A stretch of DNA of 64,000 bases, from positions 104,123 to 168,122 of the forward strand of contig JARGPN010000006.1 of assembly GCA_029213045.1 (NCBI GenBank), given 5' to 3'. Made by a program: the position numbers and the translations under genes. Position 1 is the stretch's first letter. The number at the start of each line of letters is the position of its first letter. Below, piece after piece: positions 34,441 to 44,310 of the stretch. Below the pieces are notes generated by a model, which was not told the DNA's origin, ran no database searches, and saw only the letters and a program-made list of their open reading frames with translations. Source of the stretch: Alcanivoracaceae bacterium. GTDB lineage: Bacteria; Pseudomonadota; Gammaproteobacteria; Pseudomonadales; Alcanivoracaceae.

Positions 34441-35541
34441 ATGGCTGCAGATTTACCGTTTGATTTAACGCTTACCGAAGAGCAATTGCAGACGCGTGAG
34501 AGTGTGCGGCGTTTCGTCGCTCGCCATGTTGCGCCCAATGCGCGTCAGGCGGACGAAGCAATGTCGCCTCCTGAGGGCTTTTATCCTGCCAGTGCTGAGT
34601 TGGGGTTGGCGTTGATGCCTATTCCAGAAGCGCTTGGCGGGGCGGGAGCGCCACGCGATCCCATGTCATCCGTTCTTACCGCAGAAGATCTGGGTCAGGG
34701 CGATCTATCGCTTGCGATGGGTGTGTTGTCGCCGTTGTCTGTGGTGAACGCGATTTTAGACTTTGGTAATGAGGCGCAGCAGGAAAAGTTTTTGCCTGTA
34801 TTGCTTTCCGATGAGTTTGTGCCCGCCGGTATAGCTCTAATGGAGTCGCGCGCGACGTTTGATCCCGCTCAGGTTCTGTGCACCGCTACGCTTAAGGGTG
34901 ACCATTATGTTCTGCAGGGTGAAAAGTGTTTGGTGCCGTTCGGCGAGGATGCGGCGCTGTTGATCGTTATCGCCAATGTAGAGGGTGACGGGCCTAGCGC
35001 GTTTGTTGTCGAGGCTGGCGCCCAGGGCATGTCCGCCCAGCGTCAAATGTATATGGGATTGCGGTCGCTGGAAATGGCGACCGTGACGTTCGATAAGGTG
35101 GCGGTGCCTGCACAGAATCGTTTGCAGCACTTTAACCTAGATCGATTTGTTGATTTGTCACGTATTGGCTTGGCCGCGCTGGCGGTCGGTTGCTGCCAAG
35201 CAGTGTTGGATTACTCAATTCCTTTTGTGAAGGAGCGTAAAGCGTTCGGCGAGCCGATAGCGTGGCGCCAATCGGTGGCGTTTATGGTGGCGAATATCGG
35301 CATTGAGCTAGAAGGCATGCGATTGTTGGTATGGAAGGCCGCAAGCCGTGCTTCGCAGGGATTGCCGTTTCATCGTGAAGCGTATTTGGCGCGAGTTTTG
35401 TGTGCTGAAAAAGCAATGGAAATCGGCACCAACGGTATTCAGTTGTTCGGCGGCGCAGGCTTTATTCGCGATTACCCGCTGGAAATGTGGTACCGCAATT
35501 TGCGAGCGGTGGGTGTCCTTGAAGGCACGGTGATGGTGTAG
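34441..35541 (+). CDS. Acyl-CoA dehydrogenase (short C-terminus)
   Basis: The start MAADLPF at 34441 follows GGAGG and gives 366 residues with the ACAD fold. These are an N-terminal helical domain (LTEEQLQTRESVRRFVARHVAPNA), a middle beta domain (LMESRATFDPAQV, KCLVPFGEDAALLIV), and a C-terminal helical domain (SRIGLAALAVGCCQAVLDYSIPFVKERKAFGEPI and GTNGIQLFGGAGFIRDYPLEMWYRNLRAVGVLEGT). It ends four residues after the expected catalytic-Glu EGT motif, unusually short, because most members go on with QIQR or similar. It forms an operon with the ACAD that starts nine bases downstream. Substrate unknown. Confidence 0.85.
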   Translation: MAADLPFDLTLTEEQLQTRESVRRFVARHVAPNARQADEAMSPPEGFYPASAELGLALMPIPEALGGAGAPRDPMSSVLTAEDLGQGDLSLAMGVLSPLSVVNAILDFGNEAQQEKFLPVLLSDEFVPAGIALMESRATFDPAQVLCTATLKGDHYVLQGEKCLVPFGEDAALLIVIANVEGDGPSAFVVEAGAQGMSAQRQMYMGLRSLEMATVTFDKVAVPAQNRLQHFNLDRFVDLSRIGLAALAVGCCQAVLDYSIPFVKERKAFGEPIAWRQSVAFMVANIGIELEGMRLLVWKAASRASQGLPFHREAYLARVLCAEKAMEIGTNGIQLFGGAGFIRDYPLEMWYRNLRAVGVLEGTVMV

Positions 35542-35550
35542 GGGATAGAC

Positions 35551-36765
35551 ATGATTAATTTAGAATTGCCGCAAAAGTTAATAGGGATGAAGCAGATGAC
35601 GCACCAGCTAGCGGCAGGTGTGTTTCGTCCAATTTCGCGTAAGTACGATGCCATCGAGCATAGCGAGACCCCTGTTGAGTTGGCGCCAGTGGCACAGATG
35701 ATGTCTGCTGCCAGATCGATGCAGGGTGGTAGCGGCGGCAAAAGCGAAGGCGTGAAAAAAAGCGAAGGCGTAAAAAACGGCGCGAACATGATGGGAGTGC
35801 TCGCGGTGGAAGAAATGTGCTGGGGTGATGTGGGGCTGATGCTTTCCATTCCCGGTAATGGTCTTGGCAATGCCGCGATCATGGCGGTTGGTACAGCCGA
35901 GCAAAAAGAGCAGTTCGGCAAAATGTACTGCGCCATGGCCATCACCGAGCCAGGCGCGGGCTCGGACTCTGCGGCGATTTCGACTACCGCCGAGCTTGAT
36001 GGTGACGACTGGGTGCTGAATGGCGAGAAAATCTATTGCACTGGCGGTCAGCGTTGCGACGCTGTCGTGGTGTGGGCGACGCTTGATAAGCAGCGCGGCA
36101 AGGCGGCCATCAAGTCGTTTATTGTGACGCGGGATAATCCCGGCATGAAGCTGGCGCGCGTCGAAGACAAAATGGGGCTGCGTATTTCAGACACGGCGGC
36201 GCTAAGTTTGGAGAATTGTCGCATTCCAAAAGGGAATGTATTGGGGTCGGCGGAAATTGCTGATACGGAAGAGGCGCGTAAGAAGGCGTTCGGTGGGGTG
36301 ATGCAAACCTTTGACAATACCCGTCCGCCGGTGGCGGCCATGGCGCTGGGTGTGGCGCGTGCTGCCCTTGAAATAACACGCGAGTTACTTAAAAAAGAAG
36401 ATGTTACCGCTGATTTCTCGAAACCACTTTATTGTTCCACAGCGATAGAAGCTGAGCTCTATCGGATGGAGGCTGACCTCGAGTCGGCACGTTTGATGAC
36501 GTGGAAGGCGGCGTGGATGGCTGATAATGGTCAGGCGAATTCCAAGGAAGCGTCAATGTGTAAGGCAAAAGCTGCTCGGGTTGGAAATGCGGTAACACTG
36601 AAATGCGTCGAGCTTTGCGGTGAGCGTGGCTATTCCGAGCACCTGTTACTCGAGAAGCTCGCGCGAGATTCTAAAGTGATTGATATCTTTGAGGGTACTC
36701 AGCAAATCCAGCAGTTGATTGTCGCGCGTCAATTGCTTGAGTTGTCGTCCAAAGAGCTAAAATAA
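35551..36765 (+). CDS. Acyl-CoA dehydrogenase
   Basis: The 404 residues have the FAD and CoA motifs AITEPGAGSDSAAI, WVLNGEKIYCTGGQRCDAVVV, KMGLRISDTAALSLENCRIP, and the final RDSKVIDIFEGTQQIQQLIVARQ with the catalytic Glu in FEGT. An 18-base tandem repeat in the N-terminal domain encodes KSEGVK-KSEGVK (about residues 65-76), an insertion I do not expect in the family. It follows another ACAD gene by nine bases; an SDR gene follows it, so the three may process one acyl-CoA substrate. The substrate is not known. Confidence 0.9.
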   Translation: MINLELPQKLIGMKQMTHQLAAGVFRPISRKYDAIEHSETPVELAPVAQMMSAARSMQGGSGGKSEGVKKSEGVKNGANMMGVLAVEEMCWGDVGLMLSIPGNGLGNAAIMAVGTAEQKEQFGKMYCAMAITEPGAGSDSAAISTTAELDGDDWVLNGEKIYCTGGQRCDAVVVWATLDKQRGKAAIKSFIVTRDNPGMKLARVEDKMGLRISDTAALSLENCRIPKGNVLGSAEIADTEEARKKAFGGVMQTFDNTRPPVAAMALGVARAALEITRELLKKEDVTADFSKPLYCSTAIEAELYRMEADLESARLMTWKAAWMADNGQANSKEASMCKAKAARVGNAVTLKCVELCGERGYSEHLLLEKLARDSKVIDIFEGTQQIQQLIVARQLLELSSKELK

Positions 36766-36870
36766 ACGCGGGCCTTGGCGGCGACGTCCGCAGGCTGGCA
36801 AATAAAGGCTCAGATATCCTTGGTATCTGGGCTTTTTGTTTTTAAAGTGGCGGGGTTTTCCGGAGGGTTT

Positions 36871-37662
36871 ATGGCATTTGCAGATCAGGTTGTATGGATT
36901 ACCGGTGCATCAAGTGGCATTGGCGAGGCGCTGGCGGTGGAGTTCAGTCGTTATGGGGCAAATGTTGTCCTGTCTGCGCGCCGCGAAGAAGAGCTTGAGC
37001 GCGTCCGTCAAAAGCTGGTGTGGCCAGATAATCATTTGATTCTGCCGATGGATGTCACTGACACGGATAGCTTTGAGGCGGCCGTCGAAAAAGTAAAAGC
37101 CAAGTACGGACGGATAGATGTGTTGGTCAATAATGCCGGCATCAGTCAGCGCTCCCGCGTTGAAGATACCTCGCTCGACGTCGATCGCAGGGTGTTCGAC
37201 GTTAACTATTTTAGCGCGATAGGGCTCAGTAAAGCCGTGCTACCGCTAATGAAGCAACAAGGTGGTGGGCGCTATGTGGTGATCTCTAGTCTTGTTGGTG
37301 AGCTGCCGACGCCGATGCGCAGCGCCTACTGCGCCTCAAAGCATGCGCTTCATGGCTGGTTTGAAGCCTTGCGGGCTGAGGAGTACGACAACAATATTCG
37401 CGTCACGATGGTGATGCCTGGGTTTGTCTTGACTAATGTGTCCGTCAACGCCATTACCGGAGACGGCGGGCAGCATGGGAAAATGGACTCTCACCAAATT
37501 AAAGGCTTGGATGCAGGGAAATGTGCGGCTGAGATTGTGCAGGCCGTGCAGGCAGGGCGCGAGCAGGTTATTATTGCCGGCCGCGAAAAGGTTGGCATCT
37601 ACTTGAAACGATGGTTTCCGGCCCTGTACCGCAAAGTAATTCGCCGGATCAAAGTTACCTAG
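36871..37662 (+). CDS. Short-chain dehydrogenase/reductase (classical SDR)
   Basis: The start MAFADQ at 36871 follows CCGGAGGG and gives 263 residues; the longer frame upstream is not needed. The cofactor loop is TGASSGIGEALAVE near 10-23. NNAGIS follows near 90, then the catalytic triad in the VISSLVGE region and YCASKHALHGW (Tyr and Lys of YxxxK). This is a DHRS7-like type with the tail REKVGIYLKRWFPALYRKVI, a probable membrane-touching helix. The distance to the ACAD genes is about 105 bases. Confidence 0.9.
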   Translation: MAFADQVVWITGASSGIGEALAVEFSRYGANVVLSARREEELERVRQKLVWPDNHLILPMDVTDTDSFEAAVEKVKAKYGRIDVLVNNAGISQRSRVEDTSLDVDRRVFDVNYFSAIGLSKAVLPLMKQQGGGRYVVISSLVGELPTPMRSAYCASKHALHGWFEALRAEEYDNNIRVTMVMPGFVLTNVSVNAITGDGGQHGKMDSHQIKGLDAGKCAAEIVQAVQAGREQVIIAGREKVGIYLKRWFPALYRKVIRRIKVT

Positions 37663-37719
37663 GCACGTTTCTTTTATTCGCAGTCCTTTTAAGGGCTGCC
37701 TCAGCATCCACAAGGTCAT

Positions 37720-38583
37720 ATGAACGACGCCACGCTACCGAAAGATCGCACTCGCTTTAATAAGATGCAAAAACGTTTGCGTCGTGAAGTCGGGCAGGCG
37801 ATTGCTGATTACAACATGATCTCCGATGGCGATAAGATCATGGTGTGTATGTCTGGCGGCAAAGATTCGTACACGATGCTTGAGATACTGCGTAATTTAC
37901 AGGTGTCTGCGCCGATCAAATTTGATTTGGTTGCGGTGAATATGGACCAAAAGCAGCCGGGTTTCCCTGAGCATGTGCTGCCTGAGTATTTGGAAAAGCA
38001 GGGCGTTGAGTATTACGTGCTCGAGAAAGACACCTATTCCATCGTCAAAGAGAAAACTCCTGAGGGTAAAACCACCTGCGCGTTGTGCTCACGCTTACGC
38101 CGTGGCTCTTTGTATGGCTTTGCAGAGGAAATTGGTGCGAACAAAATTGCCTTGGGTCATCACCGCGACGATATTATCGAAACCTTATTTTTAAATATGT
38201 TTTACGGCGGAAAGCTTAAGGCTATGCCGCCAAAGCTGAGGAGTGATGACGGGAAAAACGTCGTTATTAGGCCGCTAGCGTATTGTCGCGAAAAAGACAT
38301 TGAGCAGTTTTCTGAAATGAAAGGGTTTCCCATTATTCCCTGTAACTTGTGCGGCTCGCAGGAAAATCTGCAACGCCAGGTCATTAAGGAAATGCTGCAA
38401 GGCTGGGATGCGAAAAACCCCGGCCGTATAGAAAGCATCTTTTCTGCCGTGCAAAATGTTGCGCCATCGCAGCTGGCGGACACCAAGCTGTTCGACTTTG
38501 CCAATTTGGAAAAAGGCCAAGTACAAAGTTCGGGCAAGCCAAATGCGGCGCATTTGTTGGACTTGGTGAATATCTTTCATTAA
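37720..38583 (+). CDS. ttcA: tRNA 2-thiocytidine biosynthesis protein TtcA
   Basis: TtcA thiolates C32 of certain tRNAs using an Fe-S cluster. The 287 residues contain the PP-loop MSGGKDSYT (SGGKDS at 45-50), the CALC pair (C120, C123) and a third cysteine in [10 protein letters not shown]. Regions [11 protein letters not shown] and the HLLDLVNIF end match TtcA. Start ATG at 37720. The gene is followed by a REP pair and is probably monocistronic. Confidence 0.95.
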   Translation: MNDATLPKDRTRFNKMQKRLRREVGQAIADYNMISDGDKIMVCMSGGKDSYTMLEILRNLQVSAPIKFDLVAVNMDQKQPGFPEHVLPEYLEKQGVEYYVLEKDTYSIVKEKTPEGKTTCALCSRLRRGSLYGFAEEIGANKIALGHHRDDIIETLFLNMFYGGKLKAMPPKLRSDDGKNVVIRPLAYCREKDIEQFSEMKGFPIIPCNLCGSQENLQRQVIKEMLQGWDAKNPGRIESIFSAVQNVAPSQLADTKLFDFANLEKGQVQSSGKPNAAHLLDLVNIFH

Positions 38584-38627
38584 GCGGGCTTAAGCTGCCC
38601 CCACTTTGCGCATCCTATCGAGGCTGT

Positions 38628-38696
38628 ATCGCTTGCAGGCAAGCTCCCAGATAGGCAGCCCGCAATGTTTTATGTGGGAGCTTGCCTGCAAGCGAT
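38628..38696. repeat. Inverted REP pair (Pseudomonas-type)
   Basis: Two REP copies face each other: ATCGCTTGCAGGCAAGCTCC (from 38628) and GTGGGAGCTTGCCTGCAAGC (from 38674), almost perfect reverse complements with a 24-base centre that contains TGTTTTAT. The same core is found at 11214-11385. It lies between ttcA and glcB. Confidence 0.9.
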
Positions 38697-38876
38697 AGTG
38701 CCTCGCACACGTCACAGGCTCTTGCCACGAGTATCCTGCGGCATTTACCCAACAACATATCTTTTGACCACCCAGTTTTCGGGGTGTCGATATCTCTTCT
38801 AGCCTGTTAAAATCGCCGTCCCGCAGGGGCCAGCGCCCCGAATTTATTTATCTGTGTCTACCGAAGGGCAAGCAAC

Positions 38877-41048
38877 ATGACCGATCGTATCAAGAAAGGC
38901 TCACTGGAAATCGCCAAGGTTCTCCATGATCTGGTGGTCGACAAGATCGCACCGGGTACTGGCGTGGAGCCAGAGCATTTTTGGAGCGAGCTGGAAAAAA
39001 TCGCCACCGACTTAATGCCTAAAAACAAGGCGTTGCTTGCCAAGCGCGAAGATCTTCAAGCGCAAATGGATGCTTGGTATCAAGCTCGCCAAGGCAAGGC
39101 GATTGATATGGCTGAATACAAAGCCTTCTTGACTGAAATTGGTTACCTGTTGCCAGAAGGCGACAAGTTCAGCGTTGACGTGGATAACGTTGACCCTGAA
39201 ATCTCTACTATTGCCGGTCCACAGTTAGTTGTGCCCGTTAAAAATGCCCGCTTTGCGCTGAACGCTGCTAACGCGCGTTGGGGTAGCTTGTACGATGCGT
39301 TGTACGGCACCGACATGATCTCAGACGAAGGCGGCGCTGAAAAAGGCGGTGCGTATAATCCTAAGCGTGGTGCAAAAGTGATCGCTTTTGCTCGCGACTT
39401 GCTTGATACCGTGGCGCCACTGGAAAGCGGTTCGCACAAAGATTCGCTGAAATACAGCATTGCTGGCGGAAAGTTGGTTGTAAAAACGGGTGCTGGCGAT
39501 ACAGGGTTAAAAAATCCAGCACAGTTCGTTGGCTTCACCGGCGATGAAGCATCCCCAGTGGGTATTTTGTTAGCGCATAACAACTTGCACCTCGAAATTC
39601 AAATCGATGGCAGCCACCCGATTGGTCAAGATGATCCAGCCAACTTGAAAGACATTCTAATGGAATCGGCGATCACCACTATTCAGGATTGCGAAGATTC
39701 CGTTGCCGCAGTGGACGCAGAAGACAAAGCTGAGGTGTACAGCAACTGGCTTGGTTTGATGAAGGGCGATCTTGAAGAGTCGTTCCAAAAGGGCGGCAAA
39801 ACCATGACCCGCTCTATGAACCCAGATCGCACCTACACCACCCCTGAAGGCGGTGAGTTGGTGTTGCCCGGTCGCTCTACATTGCTAGTACGGAACGTTG
39901 GTCACCTGATGACTAACGACGCGATTTTGGTGAACGGTGAAGAAATCCCAGAAGGCATTATGGATGCCATGGTAACCGTGCTGTCCGCATTGCATGATCT
40001 GAAAAAGCTCGGCAAATACCGCAATAGTCGCGCCGGTTCTATGTATATCGTAAAACCTAAAATGCATGGCCCAGAAGAAGTGGCGTTTGCTAGCGAATTA
40101 TTCGGTCGAGTGGAAGATGCCCTCGGCTTGGCGCGCAACACTTTAAAAATGGGCATCATGGATGAGGAGCGTCGCACCACGGTTAACTTGAAAGAGTGTA
40201 TTCGTGTTGCCAAAGAGCGTGTCATCTTTATCAATACTGGCTTTTTGGATCGCACCGGTGACGAAATCCATACCTCCATGGAAGCTGGCGCGATGGTGCG
40301 CAAGTCTGAAATGAAGCAACAAAAATGGATTGGTTCCTACGAAGATTGGAACGTCGATATTGGTTTGGAGTGTGGCTTAAAAGGTCGCGCACAAATCGGT
40401 AAAGGCATGTGGGCCATGCCTGACGAAATGAAAGCCATGATGGACGCGAAAATTGGTCATCCAAAGGCCGGTGCAAACTGCGCGTGGGTGCCATCGCCCA
40501 CTGCTGCAACATTACACGTGATTCACTATCACCAAGTGTTGGTGTCCGATGTTCAGTCACAGTTGGAAAGTCGTCAGCGCGCCGCGTTGGACAATATTCT
40601 CACTGTGCCGCTGGCCGCCGACACAAATTGGTCAGATGCTGACAAGAAGGCCGAGTTGGACAACAACTGCCAGGGTATTCTTGGTTACGTTGTGCGCTGG
40701 ATCGACGCCGGTGTTGGCTGCTCTAAAGTGCCGGACATCAATGACGTCGGTTTGATGGAAGATCGTGCGACATTGCGTATTTCCAGCCAACATATTGCTA
40801 ACTGGTTGCGTCACGGCATTGTTAGCAAAGAGCAAGTGATGGAGTCCATGAAGCGTATGGCGTCGGTGGTCGACAAGCAGAACGCTAACGATCCTACCTA
40901 CCGCAACTTAGCGCCTAACTTTGACGGCAATGTTGCCTTTGAAGCGGCGTGCGAACTGGTGTTTGAAGGGTGTGTTCAACCAAGTGGTTATACTGAGCCA
41001 GTCTTACACCGTCGCCGCAAAGAGGCAAAAGCGAAGTACGGCTGCTAA
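38877..41048 (+). CDS. glcB: Malate synthase G
   Basis: Malate synthase G condenses glyoxylate with acetyl-CoA in the glyoxylate route. The 723 residues match the large monomeric class. Features visible are [32 protein letters not shown] (about 254-286), the [14 protein letters not shown] loop, [36 protein letters not shown] and the C-terminal EPVLHRRR. No isocitrate lyase lies in the window. A REP pair is upstream and a strong terminator follows. Confidence 0.97.
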   Translation: MTDRIKKGSLEIAKVLHDLVVDKIAPGTGVEPEHFWSELEKIATDLMPKNKALLAKREDLQAQMDAWYQARQGKAIDMAEYKAFLTEIGYLLPEGDKFSVDVDNVDPEISTIAGPQLVVPVKNARFALNAANARWGSLYDALYGTDMISDEGGAEKGGAYNPKRGAKVIAFARDLLDTVAPLESGSHKDSLKYSIAGGKLVVKTGAGDTGLKNPAQFVGFTGDEASPVGILLAHNNLHLEIQIDGSHPIGQDDPANLKDILMESAITTIQDCEDSVAAVDAEDKAEVYSNWLGLMKGDLEESFQKGGKTMTRSMNPDRTYTTPEGGELVLPGRSTLLVRNVGHLMTNDAILVNGEEIPEGIMDAMVTVLSALHDLKKLGKYRNSRAGSMYIVKPKMHGPEEVAFASELFGRVEDALGLARNTLKMGIMDEERRTTVNLKECIRVAKERVIFINTGFLDRTGDEIHTSMEAGAMVRKSEMKQQKWIGSYEDWNVDIGLECGLKGRAQIGKGMWAMPDEMKAMMDAKIGHPKAGANCAWVPSPTAATLHVIHYHQVLVSDVQSQLESRQRAALDNILTVPLAADTNWSDADKKAELDNNCQGILGYVVRWIDAGVGCSKVPDINDVGLMEDRATLRISSQHIANWLRHGIVSKEQVMESMKRMASVVDKQNANDPTYRNLAPNFDGNVAFEAACELVFEGCVQPSGYTEPVLHRRRKEAKAKYGC

Positions 41049-41065
41049 TCAGCTCCAGCAAACAA

Positions 41066-41096
41066 AGAAGCCCGACATTGTCGGGCTTTTTTTTTA
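41066..41096 (+). terminator. glcB terminator
   Basis: Hairpin AAGCCCGACA-TTG-TGTCGGGCTT-like arms followed by a nine-base T-run directly after glcB. Confidence 0.9.
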
Positions 41097-41333
41097 AGCA
41101 ACCGCTAAGCGCCTGTGTTAATCGTTGGTCGATAAGAAGGTTGGTTTTGCGTTGCGGCGCGCTAGAATCGTCTCCTAGACGTCGATCGGAGAGAGCGGCA
41201 GTACGGCACTTTCCGAGGCTTAACTTCTTCTTTTTGGCGGCGAATGACGCCGTGCTTATCCCTCATATGGGGGCAGCGTGTAAACCCACTAATTTGATAG
41301 TATTTATTTTTTAACGTGAAGGATGATGTGAAC

Positions 41334-42482
41334 ATGCTACGGAAAAGACTCGCAATAGCGGTATCTCTTGTATCAGCAGTATCGGTTGCACAGGCGGAAG
41401 TGTTTGATGCTCGCGCGATGGGTCGTGGCGGCGTTGGCCTCACTATGGGTGAGTACAACCAGGCAACGGTTAACCCAGCGCTGATCAACCAGTTTGATGA
41501 TAACGACCAATTCAGTTTTGCACTGAATTTCGGTGTGATCGCCTCCGATGCAGAGGGCTTGCTTGGTGACCTAGACGATATCGGCGATACGTTTGATGCG
41601 CTGGAAGCATGTTCGGGTTCCTGTGGCGGCTCCGAGGCAGCTCGAGCGAATAATGCACTAGAAGGCGCTAACGGCAAGGTCGTGGCGGTTGGAGTAGGTG
41701 CTGGCGTGATGGTAGGTGTGCCAAACAAGTTATTGCCTGCGGCGGTAACGATGCGTGGTGGGGCAGAGCTGGGCATTACAACGAATTATAAATCCAGCGA
41801 CCAAGCAGTCCTTAATGGTGTTGCTGCGGGAACAAATGATTTGGGGGATTTGACGTCTACCGTTGAGACGTCAGGTCTTGCGGTTTCTGAACTTGGTCTG
41901 ACGATGGGTCACACATGGGAAGGCTATCAGCTTGGCGCGATGCTGAAGATCCAGCAGATCAATCTGGTGAGTTACGAAGCAAACCCTGACGACTTTGAGG
42001 CATCAGACGCTCTGGATGAAGAGGATTACTACAAAGAACATTCCGGCATGAACATCGATCTCGGCATGCGCAAAACCTTTGGTGACAAAGAGCAATTTGT
42101 CTATGCCGCTACCATCGAGAATTTGATTCCGCAGAGCTATGACGGTCCTGCAGGCGAATACAAAATGAACCCCGTTCCTGTGGCTGCTATCGGGTATCAG
42201 TCTGGCTGGTTGAAGGCGGAAGCCTCTATGGATCTAGCGCAACGCTCTGGCTATGGCTTGCTCGGTGATCGTCAGTTTACCCGGATTGGTGCTGAGTTTT
42301 CCGCTGGCAAGCACGCGCATTTGCGTGCGGGTTATGCCGTTGACATGAAGGACACCGTGTCCAACATGCTTTCAGTAGGCTTTGGTTTAACGCCTTGGGA
42401 TCGTGCCAACATCGACCTGGCCGCCCAGTTAGGTGAGGGTGATACCTATGCGGTTGCTTTGCAGTTAGGCTTCAAGATTTAA
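41334..42482 (+). CDS. TraF-like outer-membrane beta-barrel protein
   Basis: The 382-residue product has a signal peptide cleaved near AQA at 21 and a mature N-terminus EVFDARAMGRGGVGLTMGEY. It contains alternating beta-strands with repeated aromatic and glycine positions, and it ends ...GDTYAVALQLGFKI, a C-terminal strand pattern of outer-membrane barrels. The mature N-terminal MGRGGVG motif and layout match the chromosomal 'conjugal transfer protein TraF' family (PF13729), which is not connected with conjugation in most hosts. No transfer genes are near. Start at 41334; the GTG six codons upstream is weaker. Confidence 0.7.
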   Translation: MLRKRLAIAVSLVSAVSVAQAEVFDARAMGRGGVGLTMGEYNQATVNPALINQFDDNDQFSFALNFGVIASDAEGLLGDLDDIGDTFDALEACSGSCGGSEAARANNALEGANGKVVAVGVGAGVMVGVPNKLLPAAVTMRGGAELGITTNYKSSDQAVLNGVAAGTNDLGDLTSTVETSGLAVSELGLTMGHTWEGYQLGAMLKIQQINLVSYEANPDDFEASDALDEEDYYKEHSGMNIDLGMRKTFGDKEQFVYAATIENLIPQSYDGPAGEYKMNPVPVAAIGYQSGWLKAEASMDLAQRSGYGLLGDRQFTRIGAEFSAGKHAHLRAGYAVDMKDTVSNMLSVGFGLTPWDRANIDLAAQLGEGDTYAVALQLGFKI

Positions 42483-42516
42483 CACACCGCTCTGCCTGCG
42501 TTGTCGCAGGCTAGCT

Positions 42517-42554
42517 GAAAAACGGCCGACGCCATTCGTCGGCCGTTTTTTTTT
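42517..42554 (+). terminator. Terminator of TraF-like gene
   Basis: Hairpin AAAAACGGCCGACG-CCATT-CGTCGGCCGTTTTTTTTT follows the stop at 42482. Confidence 0.92.
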
Positions 42555-42653
42555 GGGTAAAAAATGCGCACCAATTAATGTTTTATTCTTATTAACTTGT
42601 ATAGATTTTCTACCTACAAAAATAAAAAGCCACTGTTCGGGTAAGGGGTGAAG

Positions 42654-43331
42654 ATGAGATCGCAACTTATTGATTCAAAAGATAATGAGATTATCATGCA
42701 CGCCGTTCCAGGCGCGCTGGATATGCCCGATGAGTATGTGCGGGTTCCGAATGAGGACAGCAGGAGAGTGGAGGATCGCTTTAGCCAAGGCGGGATGAAC
42801 GGTAAGCGCTCGAGCTTCCAACTGTTCAATGGACATTATCTTGAAGTGTTTGGGAAAGGGCAGAAGCCTCGGGTTGTTAATTTGGCCTATCTTTCACTAG
42901 AGCCAGCCCGCGTGCGGGATAGTGCGTGGCAAATGGCCATAGCAACATTGGTATTAATGACGGGCGCGGCTGTGACCTTGGTGTCAGGTCGTTACCCTGA
43001 AAGCTTTATTCTTGGATTCTCGGCGGTCGTTGCGCTTATCGCGTACATATCTGCTTTGAAGACACGGCTTATTTTTCGTACGCGATTTGGCTGCATCGCA
43101 GTCTTTGAGTTGCCGGTTTATTTGTTTTGGCGTCGCCGCAAAGCGAGCGGGTTTGCCAGTGTTATCCAAGAGCGCATCGATGGCGCGTCGCGGATATTGC
43201 CTGACGGTGAATCCCGTTTGGCGGCGGAAATTGCGGAGCACCGTAGAATGCTGATGGAGGGTTGGTTGTCTAAAACCCGCTATGACCTAGCTAAGAAACG
43301 TATTTTTGCTCGTTATCGTCGTAGCGTCTAA
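42654..43331 (+). CDS. Hypothetical membrane protein with two TM segments
   Basis: I do not recognise this 225-residue protein. Start MRSQLIDS at 42654 has AAGGGG upstream. Residues 1-85 are soluble; two hydrophobic segments lie near 90-110 and 118-135 (QMAIATLVLMTGAAVTLVSG and FILGFSAVVALIAYISAL). The C-terminal part is basic (FWRRRKASGFASVIQERI, KKRIFARYRRSV). It stands alone between a terminator and a convergent gene. Confidence 0.5.
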   Translation: MRSQLIDSKDNEIIMHAVPGALDMPDEYVRVPNEDSRRVEDRFSQGGMNGKRSSFQLFNGHYLEVFGKGQKPRVVNLAYLSLEPARVRDSAWQMAIATLVLMTGAAVTLVSGRYPESFILGFSAVVALIAYISALKTRLIFRTRFGCIAVFELPVYLFWRRRKASGFASVIQERIDGASRILPDGESRLAAEIAEHRRMLMEGWLSKTRYDLAKKRIFARYRRSV

Positions 43332-43380
43332 AGGTTTTGTAGGTGGCCGTAGAATGGCGATAGGATTCTTTTTGCGCCGG

Positions 43381-43875
43381 TTATAGAAATAACCGGCGTA
43401 ATTCTGGATCTGGCTGAGAGCGTTCCCAAATATCATCAAACTGGCGGCACAAGCGTGGCGCCAGTTCTCGATTTTCTGATTCGCAAAAACCATTGTCATA
43501 CCGTACATGTTCGGGGCGCCATATTAGGTTGGCGTCATCTGTGAGTATCCACGAATTCTGCTCATCCCGACGATCTACAGGTAGTTGTCTAAGGGAGATC
43601 GAGGAGGGGAAGCGGCGAGATAACTCTATTAAGCGATGTCCATGCTTCATGGCTAATAAAGAATCAGCGAAGAGAATGCGGATGTCTGTGAAGCGACTGG
43701 CACGGGTTAGGTCTGCTAAGGCGGTGGCCACTGAGGCTCGGCTTAGCAGGGCTAAATCCAAGTTGGGGGATAAAATGCGAACGTTCCGGCGTGCGCTTCC
43801 CAGTAGTTGGTCGCAGGAAGAACGAAATGCCTCGAGAGTGGTGAGCGAACATCTATCTCGAGGCGTTTCCGTCAT
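43381..43875 (-). CDS. DUF7931-like PLD-fold protein, last gene of purB-roxA-GNAT unit
   Basis: The 164 residues have an alpha/beta pattern with ARRNVRILSPNLDLALLSR, FTDIRILFADS, LRQLPVDRRDEQNSWILTDDANLIWRPEHV and a final RQFDDIWERSQPDPELRRL. This resembles the phospholipase-D-like fold without the HKD motifs. Such genes next to a GNAT acetyltransferase are, from memory, common in gammaproteobacteria, but no function is known. The start overlaps the GNAT stop by one base (TAATG), so translation is coupled. Confidence 0.65.
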   Translation of the reverse strand: MTETPRDRCSLTTLEAFRSSCDQLLGSARRNVRILSPNLDLALLSRASVATALADLTRASRFTDIRILFADSLLAMKHGHRLIELSRRFPSSISLRQLPVDRRDEQNSWILTDDANLIWRPEHVRYDNGFCESENRELAPRLCRQFDDIWERSQPDPELRRLFL

Positions 43876-44303
43876 TACGGGTGTAGCTCCTTGGTCATCT
43901 GTCGATGCGGAATGTCGGCTTCTAAAAATATGCCGCCGTTTACGGTAAATCCCGCTGCTTCATAAAAATGACAGGCTTGAGTTTGCGCATGCAGGAACAC
44001 TTCGGTCATTCCTTGGCTGCGTGCCTCGTCTTCCGCTAGTTGCAATAGTCGACCACCGATTCCATGGCTGCGCAACCCTTCTAGGACGCACAAGCGACTA
44101 ATTTGTCCGGACGGCAGAAGACGAATACAGCCAACGGCATTTTCTTGTTCATCTTGGGCAAGAAAATGAATCGAGTCTGCGTCGAACTCATCCCATTCGA
44201 GCGCTTCTGGGACGTGTTGCTCGGTGATGAAAACCGCTTCGCGTACTGCGCGTAAGGCACTTTCATGATTCTGCCAATTGGCGCGAATTATGTGATAAGT
44301 CAT
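43875..44303 (-). CDS. GNAT family N-acetyltransferase
   Basis: The 142 residues (start MTYHII at 44303, since the longer frame would overlap roxA) have the GNAT core: AVREAVFITEQHVPEALEWDEFD, then the AVGCIRLLPSGQISRLCVLEGLRSHGIGGRLLQLAEDEA acetyl-CoA-binding helix region (R-x-x-G-I-G-G) and FYEAAGFTVNGGIFLEADIPHRQM. The EQ-V-P-E-EWD start is typical of ElaA/YjcF-type enzymes. The substrate is unknown. It begins seven bases after roxA. Confidence 0.85.
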   Translation of the reverse strand: MTYHIIRANWQNHESALRAVREAVFITEQHVPEALEWDEFDADSIHFLAQDEQENAVGCIRLLPSGQISRLCVLEGLRSHGIGGRLLQLAEDEARSQGMTEVFLHAQTQACHFYEAAGFTVNGGIFLEADIPHRQMTKELHP

Positions 44304-44310
44304 CGGCTGT

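Noticed and set aside
41334..42482. Conjugation locus suggested by the TraF-like name
   Set aside because: No relaxase, coupling protein or pilus genes are nearby; the family name is historical for the chromosomal members.
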